Notes: generated by a model from the letters alone, not told the origin. Positions 6,120 to 13,226 are shown, counted from the first letter of the stretch. The stretch is DNA of 21,844 nucleotides from a virus (IMGVR_UViG_3300028191_000010:1-21844), one strand, 5' to 3'. Made by a program: numbers and translations.

Positions 6120-6132
6120 AAATAAATAAATT

Positions 6133-8064
6133 ATGCCAGAACAAAAAGACGAAGAAATAAAACAAGAAGAAAAAGAAGAAAAACAAACAGGGCTTGCAGG
6201 GATGAGTGATGAAGATAGAAAAGAAATTGTAGAAAAGTGGAATAAAAGATTTAAGAAATCGAAAGATTTTATAACTCCATATAGAGAGAAATGGTTGAGA
6301 ATGTATAAACTTTATCGTGCGTATAGGGATGAATCAAAATATGCATATCAAACAAATCTGTTACCACCAATTGCTTTTGAAGTAGTGGAAACAGTTAAGC
6401 CAAGATTGTCGGCCGCAAAAATTAATGTGAGAATTATACCTCGAGAGAAAAATGATATTAATTCAGAGTCATTAAATGCGTGGGATGATTTAATTAAATA
6501 TGATTTTGATGTGACAACATTCTCGGACACTAAAATAGATTGGATTAATTCAACATTACAATTTGGTGATGGAATACTTGGATTAGTTTGGAAAAATAGC
6601 AAAGATGAAAAGAATGATGGTGATCCGTTTATGTGGGTTCAGGATCTTTGGTTATTCTTCCCAGATCCAGAGGCAACCGATCTTCAGAAAGATAGTAGAT
6701 ATGAAATAATCTTATCTTATAAAACGAAGAGTGAGTTAGAGAAAGAGGAAAGTGAAAGAGGAGAATCAAAAATCTATTTGAACTTAGAAAATGTTTCAGA
6801 TAAAATGATTACGGATGATCCTCGGAAAGAGAGATATTCAATTAATACAAAAAAGATGGGACAGATCGCAACGGGAAAAGCAGGAGAGGGAACGGAAACG
6901 GATGATAAAATGGCGGACGTTAAAAAGTTAGAACTTTTACAAATATGGGATCATGAATACGATAGACTTATAGTAATTGCGAATCAGACTGAATTAATTA
7001 GATATGAAGATAATCCATATAAACCTATAAATAAAGGGAGAATATTTATTCAATTATCAGATCATTCAGTTCTTTGGGATTTGTGGTCAATCGGACATAT
7101 CGAACCAATAGAAACAACAATTAATGAATTAGCAGATTCAAGAAATCAGGCGATGGATGATATTGTATTTACGCTTGATCCGATTAGAAAAGTAAGGAAG
7201 GATTCTCATATTAAGGCCGATGATATTGTTTACGCGCCGGGGGCAGTGTGGGAATTAAAAAGAGCGGATGATGTGGTAACAGAAAGACCACCAGAAGTTA
7301 GTAGAGAGTGGATAGCAAAAGATGAAATATTAAGAAAAGAAATTCAATCTTCTCTGGCCATTTCAGAATATGCTATGGGAATGCCACAGGGGAAACAGGA
7401 GGCAATGGGAAAGGTACAATTATTATTAATGCAAACCAATATTAGATTTAGTGTATTGGTTAGGCAATTAGAAACAGCGATCACAAAATTGGTAAATAAT
7501 TTAATTGAATTAAATCAGGAGTTTTTGACAGAAGAGAAAAGCTATAGATTAGTTGGTAAAGAAGTAGCGTTTAAGGATTTTAAAGACGAAGATAAAAAAG
7601 TTATAGTGGATGCAATCGTGGACATCGAACCACAGGTTGAAAAGACACCGGACCAGAGAAAGGATGAAATATTCATGTTATATAAAATATTTATAGCGGA
7701 GGATAAACCAGATGCAAATGATTTGAATGAAGTTGAGCGATGGAAAGTTAGGAAAAAAGTTTTACAGAAGATGATATTAGAAGCATGCGATAAGGAGCAA
7801 TATGAAGAATTAATATTGGGATTGGAGGATCAGAAGGAAAAAGTGGAGGAAAAGGTGGTTGAACCTGCTCCTATACCATCAGCAGTGCAACCAGGAGGGG
7901 TACCAGTCGTGCCCCAAGGACAAACTCAACCAATAGCACTAATACCACGAATGGGGGGGCAAGGTGAGGCAGTTCCACAATCTCCGCCAGGCGAAGCATT
8001 AGGAGCAAAAATTCCTTTTTTAAAACGTATTATAAATAAGATAAAAGGTCGAGCAACTAAGTAA
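6133..8064 (+). CDS. Portal protein
   Basis: A 643-residue protein. The portal forms the dodecameric ring at one head vertex through which DNA enters and leaves. It has the expected length and place after TerL. The acidic N-terminus is followed by KWNKRFKKSKDFITPYREKWLRMYKLYRA and TNLLPPIAFEVVETVKPRLSAA, typical of podovirus-like portals, then the beta-rich wing (LWLFFPDPEATD, WDHEYDRLIVIA) and stem helices (GHIEPIETTINELADSRNQAMDDI; SSLAISEYAMGMPQGKQEAMGKVQLLLMQTN). Residues from about 570 are a low-complexity Pro/Gln/Gly tail (VQPGGVP is shared with the protein at 18598) ending in a basic FLKRIINKIKGRATK. The 3' end holds a GGTCGA motif. Confidence 0.85.
   Translation: MPEQKDEEIKQEEKEEKQTGLAGMSDEDRKEIVEKWNKRFKKSKDFITPYREKWLRMYKLYRAYRDESKYAYQTNLLPPIAFEVVETVKPRLSAAKINVRIIPREKNDINSESLNAWDDLIKYDFDVTTFSDTKIDWINSTLQFGDGILGLVWKNSKDEKNDGDPFMWVQDLWLFFPDPEATDLQKDSRYEIILSYKTKSELEKEESERGESKIYLNLENVSDKMITDDPRKERYSINTKKMGQIATGKAGEGTETDDKMADVKKLELLQIWDHEYDRLIVIANQTELIRYEDNPYKPINKGRIFIQLSDHSVLWDLWSIGHIEPIETTINELADSRNQAMDDIVFTLDPIRKVRKDSHIKADDIVYAPGAVWELKRADDVVTERPPEVSREWIAKDEILRKEIQSSLAISEYAMGMPQGKQEAMGKVQLLLMQTNIRFSVLVRQLETAITKLVNNLIELNQEFLTEEKSYRLVGKEVAFKDFKDEDKKVIVDAIVDIEPQVEKTPDQRKDEIFMLYKIFIAEDKPDANDLNEVERWKVRKKVLQKMILEACDKEQYEELILGLEDQKEKVEEKVVEPAPIPSAVQPGGVPVVPQGQTQPIALIPRMGGQGEAVPQSPPGEALGAKIPFLKRIINKIKGRATK
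8047..8052 (+). promoter_or_regulatory. GGTCGA motif at the portal 3' end
   Basis: Read as AAA GGT CGA within the portal's last codons, a different frame from the copies at 1030 and 18341. It lies 23 nt before the ATG at 8076. Confidence 0.5.
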
Positions 8065-8075
8065 AAATAAAAATT

Positions 8076-8510
8076 ATGCCTCAAGATTTAAAAAGAGATT
8101 TCTCAAAAGCAATTAGTATCCCAATTCAGATAATTCCTTCTACGGGATCATTGAATGGAAATGCGGTTGATACAAAGGTTAGTGAAATGTTCAGATACGA
8201 TACTGCATTAGCTTTCGTAGAGATAGGAAATATTACTGGTACTCCAACATCAGTAAAAGTGAAAATCCAAGAGTGTGATGTGTCTACTTTTGCCACAGGA
8301 GCTACGACAGCAAATGGTGGGGATGAAATAACTGTAGTGCAAGATCATAGTTATACAATGGAGATAGCAAGAACAAAAAGGTGGTTAAGGATTGTAGTAA
8401 CCACGGCCGGTGGAACAACTCCAACAGTAGAATGTTTTGGTGCTTTTATTCTATGGAACGCATCCAAACCATTTCCACGATCAAGCGCAATTGACATAAG
8501 TAATGTCTAA
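8076..8510 (+). CDS. Small beta-sandwich virion protein (possible decoration or head protein)
   Basis: A 144-residue protein, predicted almost entirely beta. Alternating strands include ALAFVEIGNI, TSVKVKIQECD, ITVVQDHSYTMEIA, KRWLRIVVTTAGG and ECFGAFILWNA. The pattern of a measured-difference strand (TSVKVKIQE) followed by KR-W-L-R-I-V-V-T is common in small phage structural proteins with a jelly-roll or Ig-like fold near head genes. The position between portal and scaffold suggests a head decoration or connector role, without direct proof. A short hairpin GACAT/ATGTC (8493-8507) spans the stop codon. Confidence 0.55.
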   Translation: MPQDLKRDFSKAISIPIQIIPSTGSLNGNAVDTKVSEMFRYDTALAFVEIGNITGTPTSVKVKIQECDVSTFATGATTANGGDEITVVQDHSYTMEIARTKRWLRIVVTTAGGTTPTVECFGAFILWNASKPFPRSSAIDISNV

Positions 8511-8512
8511 AA

Positions 8513-8518
8513 GGTCGA
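8513..8518 (+). promoter_or_regulatory. GGTCGA motif, intergenic
   Basis: TAAAAGGTCGA begins at the stop codon of the preceding gene. It lies 26 nt before the ATG at 8545, followed by only A, T and isolated G or C. Confidence 0.5.
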
Positions 8519-8544
8519 GTAAATAAAATAAGTAATCAAATAAC

Positions 8545-8880
8545 ATGGAAAGTATTCATGAAGAAATTGCTAATGCAAGTTTAGGTGCAGGAACAAATAT
8601 ACTCTCATCTTCGGTTGCCGCCATAGCAAAGATTAACCGGATAACTGATATTGCCTTTTCATATACTGGAACGGTGACAAGTGTCAGGATGGAAATTAAA
8701 GCGGGGGGAGAAACTGTTTATAAAACGATTGCTAATCCTACGAGTGGACAAATAGAAAGAATATCGAATTTGGGAAATATTTATTTAAGTGCAGGTGAAA
8801 AGATTGAATTAGTAATCACAGATGCGACAGCAACTGATGATGCTACACTTATTATTCATAGTGTAAAATTAAAATCTTAA
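8545..8880 (+). CDS. Small beta-rich virion protein
   Basis: A 111-residue protein, again mainly beta: SSVAAIAKINRITDIAFSYTGTVTSVRMEIKAGGETVYKTI, then LSAGEKIELVITDATATDDATLIIHSVKLKS. The strand TGTVTSVRMEIK resembles TGTPTSVKVKIQ of the neighbour at 8076, so the two may share a fold and perhaps descend from a duplication. The rest is too divergent to judge by eye. The ending with AGEKIELVITDAT is reminiscent of the end of the protein at 12677 (AGDKIEFTIDIE). Function unknown; a structural role is inferred from context. Confidence 0.5.
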   Translation: MESIHEEIANASLGAGTNILSSSVAAIAKINRITDIAFSYTGTVTSVRMEIKAGGETVYKTIANPTSGQIERISNLGNIYLSAGEKIELVITDATATDDATLIIHSVKLKS

Positions 8881-8882
8881 TA

Positions 8883-8888
8883 GGTCGA
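8883..8888 (+). promoter_or_regulatory. GGTCGA motif, intergenic
   Basis: TAATAGGTCGA starts at the stop codon of the gene before it. It is 21 nt ahead of the ATG at 8910, with an AATTAAATCAATTAAAG tract between. Confidence 0.5.
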
Positions 8889-8909
8889 AAAATTAAATCA
8901 ATTAAAGTC

Positions 8910-9197
8910 ATGGCGGAAGAAAAAACAAAAGGAAATGTTGTGATAGAAAGATTTAGGAAAGAGCAGGAGAAAAAGAATAAGAGGAGAAAGTGGGATGGGA
9001 TAGACGATGCTTTAAATGCAGCATGTCAATCTTATATGGGAAGTTATGAACCGAAGGAAGGAGAAAAGACAGTAAATTTTGAAAAAGCACTTGGAGATTT
9101 GATAGAAGTTCTTCAAAAAATTAAATCAGGTGATATTAAATTAAAAGGATTAGGAGGAGAGGGAGGAATAACTCTGCCAACTCAAAGTGAAGGTTAA
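8910..9197 (+). CDS. Small phage protein, unknown function
   Basis: A 95-residue protein. A basic helical N-terminal half (IERFRKEQEKKNKRRKW) is followed by DGIDDALNAACQSYMGSYEPKEG, an amphipathic helix (FEKALGDLIEVLQKIKSGDIKL) and a glycine-rich end. No family is recognised. The place upstream of the scaffold suggests an assembly factor or virion component. It is separated by a single base from the next start, implying coupling. Confidence 0.5.
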   Translation: MAEEKTKGNVVIERFRKEQEKKNKRRKWDGIDDALNAACQSYMGSYEPKEGEKTVNFEKALGDLIEVLQKIKSGDIKLKGLGGEGGITLPTQSEG

Positions 9198-9198
9198 T

Positions 9199-9468
9199 AT
9201 GGCAAAAGATTACGAAAAAATATTAGAAGATGGAAGATCAGTGCAAGATATGGTTCAGACTGATGGATGGAGAATTTTAGAGAAAAGAATAAAAAGAGAA
9301 ATTGAGGACGAGAGAATAGCACTGAAGGAAGTAAAGAAACAACCAGCATTTGATATGTTGACAGATTTTATGGAACATCAAAAGAAGATGGAAGGACTGG
9401 AAATGGTATTTGATATGGTAGAAGAGTTTCTCAGAGATAAAACTGATGCTGAAAACAATTTAAGATAA
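9199..9468 (+). CDS. Small helical phage protein
   Basis: An 89-residue protein. I choose the start one nt after the previous TAA (TAATATG). An in-frame ATG at 9187 would overlap the preceding gene. It is all helix and heavily charged: DGRSVQDMVQTDGWRILEKRIKREIEDERIALKEV, then MLTDFMEHQKKMEGLEMVFDMVEEFLRDK. The pattern DGWR.LEKRIKREI is reminiscent of small unnamed phage proteins found near capsid genes, but I cannot assign a function. Confidence 0.5.
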   Translation: MAKDYEKILEDGRSVQDMVQTDGWRILEKRIKREIEDERIALKEVKKQPAFDMLTDFMEHQKKMEGLEMVFDMVEEFLRDKTDAENNLR

Positions 9469-9478
9469 AATAAAAATT

Positions 9479-9691
9479 ATGCCCTATGGAGTAAAAGGTA
9501 AAACTAAGGAGTGGGAGGAAGGAACTAAGACTGGCCAGAAAGTAGATGCCAGGATTGAAGGATGTGTTAGCAAATTATTAGCTGATCCAGATTTCAAACC
9601 TCAACAAGGAAGAACTAAAAAAGCTTCGGCTATTGCGGTTTGCAAATCTTCTATTACAAAATCAGATGAATTTAGAAAGCAGTTAAGCTAA
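9479..9691 (+). CDS. Small conserved phage protein with LLADPDFKPQQGRTKKASA motif
   Basis: A 70-residue protein. The core E-G-C-V-S-K-L-L-A-D-P-D-F-K-P-Q-Q-G-R-T-K-K-A-S-A-I-A-V-C-K resembles, from memory, a recurring module in phage structural clusters (C-x(n)-DPxFKPxxGRTKxxSAxAxC) that occurs alone or inside larger head proteins. Two cysteines, at about 29 and 55, are conserved in that module. Function is not established, and in this position it may be an assembly or maturation cofactor. No Shine-Dalgarno; the leader is AAAATAAAAATT. Confidence 0.55.
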   Translation: MPYGVKGKTKEWEEGTKTGQKVDARIEGCVSKLLADPDFKPQQGRTKKASAIAVCKSSITKSDEFRKQLS

Positions 9692-9692
9692 A

Positions 9693-9698
9693 GGTCGA
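9693..9698 (+). promoter_or_regulatory. GGTCGA motif before the scaffold gene
   Basis: CTAAAGGTCGA begins at the stop codon at 9689-9691. It lies 28 nt before the ATG at 9727, with a spacer made only of A and T apart from one G and one C. Confidence 0.5.
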
Positions 9699-9726
9699 AA
9701 TAAAAATTTAATAAAAATAAAGAAAC

Positions 9727-10611
9727 ATGCCGGATAACATAAATGAACTCGCATCTCAACTTGGAAATCCACCAGAAGAGAATAATGAGGAGGGCAAAGA
9801 AGAAGAGGAAAACTTTTTGGAGATAGATGGAGAGAAGTGGCAGGAAGATCCTGATAATCCAGGAGAAGTGTTAAGAGATAATGATGATAATCCTGTTCCA
9901 TTTGAGGAAGAAGATATAAAAGAGGATAAAAAAGTGGAAAAAGAGAAAGGAGGCGAAAAATTCGAAATGCCCGACAAGTTCAAGGGTAAAACACCAGAAG
10001 AGATTGCCAAGTCATATATTGAAATAGAGAAGATGGTTGATAAAAAGGCAGAGGAAAGAGCTGAAGAAATAGTTAAAGAGAAATTGAAAGCAGGAGGAAA
10101 AAAGGAAGATAATGAGGAAAAAGGAAATGAATTTAAGGGAACATATCCAATGAAGGATGGCAAGATTGATATTCCTTCAATGACACCAGATCAGTTTAAG
10201 GATTTTCTCTTAGAACAAATAGATCAGAAAGCAGAGGCAATAGCAAAAAAGATATATACAGACAGTTCAAAAGTTAGGGATACAGTAACTACTGAAATAA
10301 GTAAGGCCCAAAAGGATCATCCACTTCTTAAAACTAGTGAAGCATATCGAAATTTAGCGTTAGCAATTTTAGAGGCAAGTGCATCCAAAGGAAAGCCAAT
10401 TGAATTAAAGGAAGCTTGCGAAAGAGTAGATGGATTATTAGATGAAAAGAAAAAGATTACTGAAACAGAAGAGAAGAAACTTAAAAAAGCTAAATTAGAT
10501 GTTGAAACAACTCCTGGAGCATCTCCAGGTGGAGAAAATAAATCAGAAGGAGATAACATTAGAGAGAAGATGTTACAAGGATCGCCAACAGGACCATTAG
10601 GTGGTCTTTAA
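9727..10611 (+). CDS. Capsid scaffolding protein
   Basis: A 294-residue, very acidic protein immediately upstream of the major capsid gene, as scaffolds are. The acidic N-terminus (NNEEGKEEEENF) is followed by the scaffold-like signature EMPDKFKGKTPEEIAKSYIEIEKMVDKKAEERAEEI (about 80-115), matching the usual kfKGKspEelaksYiElEk of phage scaffolds. Helices follow (QFKDFLLEQIDQKAEAIAKKIYTD; YRNLALAILEASASKGKPIELKEACERVDGLL), then a Gly/Ser-rich C-terminus that could bind capsid. Scaffolds direct procapsid assembly and then exit or are degraded. No protease gene is seen nearby. An in-frame internal capsid start is not apparent. Confidence 0.75.
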   Translation: MPDNINELASQLGNPPEENNEEGKEEEENFLEIDGEKWQEDPDNPGEVLRDNDDNPVPFEEEDIKEDKKVEKEKGGEKFEMPDKFKGKTPEEIAKSYIEIEKMVDKKAEERAEEIVKEKLKAGGKKEDNEEKGNEFKGTYPMKDGKIDIPSMTPDQFKDFLLEQIDQKAEAIAKKIYTDSSKVRDTVTTEISKAQKDHPLLKTSEAYRNLALAILEASASKGKPIELKEACERVDGLLDEKKKITETEEKKLKKAKLDVETTPGASPGGENKSEGDNIREKMLQGSPTGPLGGL

Positions 10612-10741
10612 ATAGTAAACTTGGGGGAGGAAAGCACCCCCGACCGAATAAGCCCATTCTGGACAACTTATCGATAATCTAAATTGCCCCTGGGAGAATA
10701 GTCGACCTCTCTGAAAAAAGTAAAATCAAATTATATAGATT
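10612..10741 (+). promoter_or_regulatory. Structured GC-rich leader of the capsid gene
   Basis: A 130-nt gap, clearly richer in G and C than the genes around it. TTGGGGG (10621-10627) pairs with CCCCCGA (10637-10643) around a 9-nt purine-rich loop. AATAAG...CTTAT (10647-10652, 10667-10671) and GGAGA/TCTCT (10693-10697, 10708-10712) are further possible stems, and ATTCT (10656-10660) can reach AGAAT (10695-10699). GTCGACC at 10701-10707 is an inverted GGTCGA. I find no good sigma70 promoter. Probably an mRNA leader that tunes or stabilises capsid expression. Confidence 0.5.
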
Positions 10742-11905
10742 ATGCCCGTAACAGGAATGCGAGGCACAGCCTCGTTAATACAGAGAAAGTATGACATGGA
10801 AAATGTCATAAGTTTGTTAGATGTAAATCGATATCCGTTGTTAGCAATCTTGACAAATGCGGGAAAGGACCCAGTGACTAAAGCAGGTAAAGCTATCAAA
10901 AAGAAAGAAACCACTGATCCAGAGTTCAAATGGAATGAGGATACTTTTGGAACAAGGAATTTAACAGGAGAAGGAACAGTTGATCCAGATGGTGGAGCTC
11001 TTACGCTTGCCACTCCAGGTGGATCTGCATGTCAGGTTGGAGATGTTGTTTTGGTAGCTCTTCAAAAGTGGGTGTTTGAGGTCACAGTATTAGTTAGTGC
11101 GACTGAAGTAACAGTAGGAGCAGAAAAAGGAGGAGCAACAGGAGCAGCCGCTTCAGCAGTAGGAGATGTTTGGATTATTGGTAATGTAAATCAAGAAGGA
11201 GCAGGATTAAGGTCTATCATGGCAACTACTCCAAGTGAAAAGGTTGGTTATTGTCAGATTTTTAGAACTCCATTTGGGATTACTGAAACTGCTAAGAACA
11301 CACAAACTTTGATAGAGGAAAATGATTTTGATTATCAGAGAAAGAAAAAAGCGATCGAACATATGGTTGATATTGAAAGAGCATTTATCTTTAGCAAGAA
11401 ATCCAAAGATACTAGTGGGACACATGTAAAGAGATTTACTGAAGGAATATTTAGCTTGATTACTACTTACGCAACTGCAAATGTTGATACCGAAGCAGAA
11501 TTTGAGACTTGGTTAGAAAGCGCTTTTGCGCATGGTAATGTTGAGAAATATTTATTTGCTTCAGCAAAGGTAGTTTCGATGATTAACGGTTGGGCAAAAG
11601 GAAAGCTCGAAGTTTTGTCAAAAGATAAAACTTATGGATTGACAATTACCAGATACGAATCTCCACACGGAACAGTCAATATTATTAAGCATCCTTTATT
11701 GACTGGTACTATCTTCGGATATTACGCTGTCATGCTTGATATGGAGTGTTTGACTTATCGATATTTGAGCAACAGAGATACGAAACTTTTGACTAATCGA
11801 CAAGCACCAGGAGATGATGTAAGAGTAGATGAATATCTTTCAGAAGTAGGACTTCAAATGAAGTTCAATAGCAGACACGCAGAAATGAGCATGAGTGATC
11901 TCTAA
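10742..11905 (+). CDS. Major capsid protein, SU10-type (DUF5309)
   Basis: A 387-residue protein with the HK97-type capsid fold as found in the SU10/DUF5309 (PF17236) family. Evidence is the long-helix segment GYCQIFRTPFGITETAKNTQTLIEENDFDYQRKKKAIEHMVDIERAFIFSKKS (about 170-222). Also matching are FTEGIFSLITTY, a P-domain-like YLFASAKVVSMINGWAK, and the C-terminal strands HPLLTGTIFGYYAVMLDMECLTYRYL and RVDEYLSEVGLQMKFNSRHA. An inserted beta/Ala-Gly-rich stretch at about 75-150 (VGDVVLVALQKWVFEVTVLVSATEVTVGAEKGG) is probably a surface domain. It follows the scaffold gene. There is no obvious cleaved delta domain, consistent with a separate scaffold. Confidence 0.88.
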   Translation: MPVTGMRGTASLIQRKYDMENVISLLDVNRYPLLAILTNAGKDPVTKAGKAIKKKETTDPEFKWNEDTFGTRNLTGEGTVDPDGGALTLATPGGSACQVGDVVLVALQKWVFEVTVLVSATEVTVGAEKGGATGAAASAVGDVWIIGNVNQEGAGLRSIMATTPSEKVGYCQIFRTPFGITETAKNTQTLIEENDFDYQRKKKAIEHMVDIERAFIFSKKSKDTSGTHVKRFTEGIFSLITTYATANVDTEAEFETWLESAFAHGNVEKYLFASAKVVSMINGWAKGKLEVLSKDKTYGLTITRYESPHGTVNIIKHPLLTGTIFGYYAVMLDMECLTYRYLSNRDTKLLTNRQAPGDDVRVDEYLSEVGLQMKFNSRHAEMSMSDL

Positions 11906-11907
11906 AG

Positions 11908-11981
11908 ACCTCGTAGCTGGATTGTTTGGCCCGTGTGGGCATTCTGCACGGGCTAAGCATAGAATGCCATTCAGCAGAGGT
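11908..11981 (+). ncRNA. Predicted H-type RNA pseudoknot after the capsid gene
   Basis: Helix 1 is GCCCGTGT (11929-11936) with GCACGGGC (11946-11953), eight pairs with one G-U. Eight of the nine loop bases, GGCATTCT (11938-11945), pair perfectly with AGAATGCC (11961-11968) as helix 2, with a 7-nt crossing loop (TAAGCAT). A closing stem surrounds both: ACCTC/GAGGT (11908-11912, 11977-11981) plus GCTGGAT/ATTCAGC (11916-11922, 11969-11975). It starts 3 nt after the capsid stop and ends 5 nt before a GGTCGA motif. I recognise no known RNA family. Confidence 0.65.
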
Positions 11982-11985
11982 TAAA

Positions 11986-11991
11986 GGTCGA
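11986..11991 (+). promoter_or_regulatory. GGTCGA motif after the pseudoknot
   Basis: TTAAAGGTCGA, 33 nt before the ATG at 12025. This is the longest spacer in the set (AAATTAAATTAAATAAG and similar). Confidence 0.5.
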
Positions 11992-12024
11992 GCAAAATTA
12001 AATTAAATAAGATTAAATAAAATC

Positions 12025-12429
12025 ATGCCCGAAAAAGTAAAAGAGCAAACATACATTTCAAAGATTCTAAATCTCACATTAATCAATAAATCTTCTTATT
12101 CGAAAGAGGTTGGAGGAAAGTTTATTGTTGTACAGGGGAGTAAGGTTGAATTTAATGATGGAGTATTCATAACGAGTGATCCAAGCGAGATTGAGTTTTT
12201 AGATAATCATGGAAATTGTGGGAATGTCTTTATTAAAGTTAAAAGTAAAGATGTAGAAAAAGCTAAAGAGGATAAATTTAAAGATTTAGAAACTAAGGAA
12301 AAGGAAATTGCAGATAAAGAGAAAGAGGTAAAAAGGAGAGAAAAGGCATTAGAAGAAGGATCAGAACTTCCTGGGAAAAAGGGAAAGGGAAAGGGAAACA
12401 AAAAGGATAAAGAAAAACCTGCTTTTTAG
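12025..12429 (+). CDS. Post-capsid head protein with coiled-coil, Lys-rich tail
   Basis: A 134-residue protein. The N-terminal 75 residues look beta-rich (ILNLTLINKSS, KFIVVQGSKVEFNDGVFITSDPSEIEFLDNHGNCGNVFIKV). The motif FNDGVFITSDPSEIEFLDNH resembles the f.nG.f.T.d..eiefL..h of small proteins often found right after phage capsid genes. Residues 80-112 are a heptad coiled coil (DLETKEKEIADKEKEVKRREKALEEG), then a lysine/glycine tail. Likely a minor head or completion protein. The stop codon lies within an intrinsic terminator (12413-12442). Confidence 0.55.
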   Translation: MPEKVKEQTYISKILNLTLINKSSYSKEVGGKFIVVQGSKVEFNDGVFITSDPSEIEFLDNHGNCGNVFIKVKSKDVEKAKEDKFKDLETKEKEIADKEKEVKRREKALEEGSELPGKKGKGKGNKKDKEKPAF

Positions 12430-12442
12430 AGGTAGGTTTTTT
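12413..12442 (+). terminator. Intrinsic terminator overlapping the stop codon
   Basis: AAAAACCTGC (12413-12422) pairs with GTAGGTTTTT (12432-12441) as ten pairs with one G-U, around TTTTTAGAG. The A-run before and T-run after make it terminator-like in both directions. The TAG stop (12427-12429) is in the loop. It would end or reduce transcription after the head genes. Confidence 0.7.
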
Positions 12443-12444
12443 AA

Positions 12445-12460
12445 TGGCGCAAAGACGCCA
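12445..12460 (+). promoter_or_regulatory. Short perfect hairpin abutting a GGTCGA motif
   Basis: TGGCG (12445-12449) pairs with CGCCA (12456-12460) over loop CAAAGA. GGTCGA starts at the very next base. Perhaps an RNA-processing or 5'-stabilising element. Confidence 0.45.
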
Positions 12461-12466
12461 GGTCGA
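12461..12466 (+). promoter_or_regulatory. GGTCGA motif after hairpin
   Basis: CCAGGTCGA, 20 nt before the ATG at 12487. It is the shortest spacer in the set (AAATTAACCAATTAATTAAA). Confidence 0.5.
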
Positions 12467-12486
12467 AAATTAACCAATTAATTAAA

Positions 12487-12672
12487 ATGGTAAGCAAAAT
12501 AAACCTAAACGAAAATAAGAATCAACCAGAAATCTCCAAAAAGAAATTGGAAGAGCTTGGGATTCTTAAAGTCATTAGCGTAGTCATCAGTGAAGATGGA
12601 GAAACCAAATATAGAGTTGTAATGGATAATGGCGAAACTAAGTTTATTCTTGCCTCAGAATTGCTTAAATAA
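12487..12672 (+). CDS. Small phage protein, unknown function
   Basis: A 61-residue protein. A charged N-terminus (INLNENKNQPEISKKKLEELGI) is followed by strands KVISVVISEDGETKYRVVMDNGETKFILASELLK, an SH3-like or small beta-barrel pattern. No family is recognised. It ends 4 nt before the next start, so the two are probably coupled. Role in neck or tail assembly is a guess from position. Confidence 0.45.
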   Translation: MVSKINLNENKNQPEISKKKLEELGILKVISVVISEDGETKYRVVMDNGETKFILASELLK

Positions 12673-12676
12673 AATT

Positions 12677-13225
12677 ATGTTTAAATTTATTGCTAATTCA
12701 ACAAATCTTAATGGAAAAGCGAGAGTGTCAATGAAAGTTTTTCGGGCAAAGACGGGAAAATGGGAAGGATTAGGATTGTGGTGGAATATAAAGCAGTTCT
12801 TTAGAGAGGCAGGAATACAACTCCTAAATATCATTACATTCAAGTCGGATAAAAAGTGGGGATATGCGACTGTTTTAACGCAAGCGGGGGAAGAATTTAT
12901 TGTAGATAAATTAGATGAGACGGTTCAAACAACGGGTGATTATATTGGTTGGGGAACTGGCGCTGGAACTGCGGCTAAGGAAGATACTATTCTTTTTACT
13001 GAAGCAGCTGAAACAAGGGTAACAGGCACAAGAACCCAACCAGTAGCAGATAAAATCAGATGGGTAGGGACTTTAACTTGTAATGCTACTCCTAAAACCA
13101 TTACCAATGCTGGAAACTTAACTGCTACCACTGCTGGAACTTTAATTGTTCACGGTGATTTTACAGGAGTGGCTTTGGCTGCTGGAGACAAAATTGAGTT
13201 CACGATTGATATTGAAATAACCTAA
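12677..13225 (+). CDS. Virion structural protein, probable tail or neck component
   Basis: A 182-residue protein. I start at 12677 (MFKFIANSTN) just after the previous stop; an ATG at 12629 would overlap that gene by 44 nt. The first 70 residues include NGKARVSMKVFRAKTGKWEGLGLWWNI. The rest is a beta domain with the string YIGWGTGAGTAAKEDTILFTEAAETRVTGTRTQP (about 89-122), then IRWVGTLTCNAT..TITNAG and AAGDKIEFTIDIEIT. This GWGTGaGtaakeDTtLfTEa pattern recurs in phage and prophage structural genes near tail modules, which supports a virion role without giving a precise one. It is followed by a terminator-like hairpin. Confidence 0.55.
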   Translation: MFKFIANSTNLNGKARVSMKVFRAKTGKWEGLGLWWNIKQFFREAGIQLLNIITFKSDKKWGYATVLTQAGEEFIVDKLDETVQTTGDYIGWGTGAGTAAKEDTILFTEAAETRVTGTRTQPVADKIRWVGTLTCNATPKTITNAGNLTATTAGTLIVHGDFTGVALAAGDKIEFTIDIEIT

Positions 13226-13226
13226 T

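Noticed and set aside
8491-8520. TTGACA at 8491 as a promoter -35
   Set aside because: No acceptable -10 lies 15-19 nt downstream; the sequence there is the GGTCGA motif.
10668-10677. TTATCGATAA palindrome as an operator
   Set aside because: Only 10 bp, no second copy noticed and no promoter in the right place, so it is mentioned only as part of the capsid leader.
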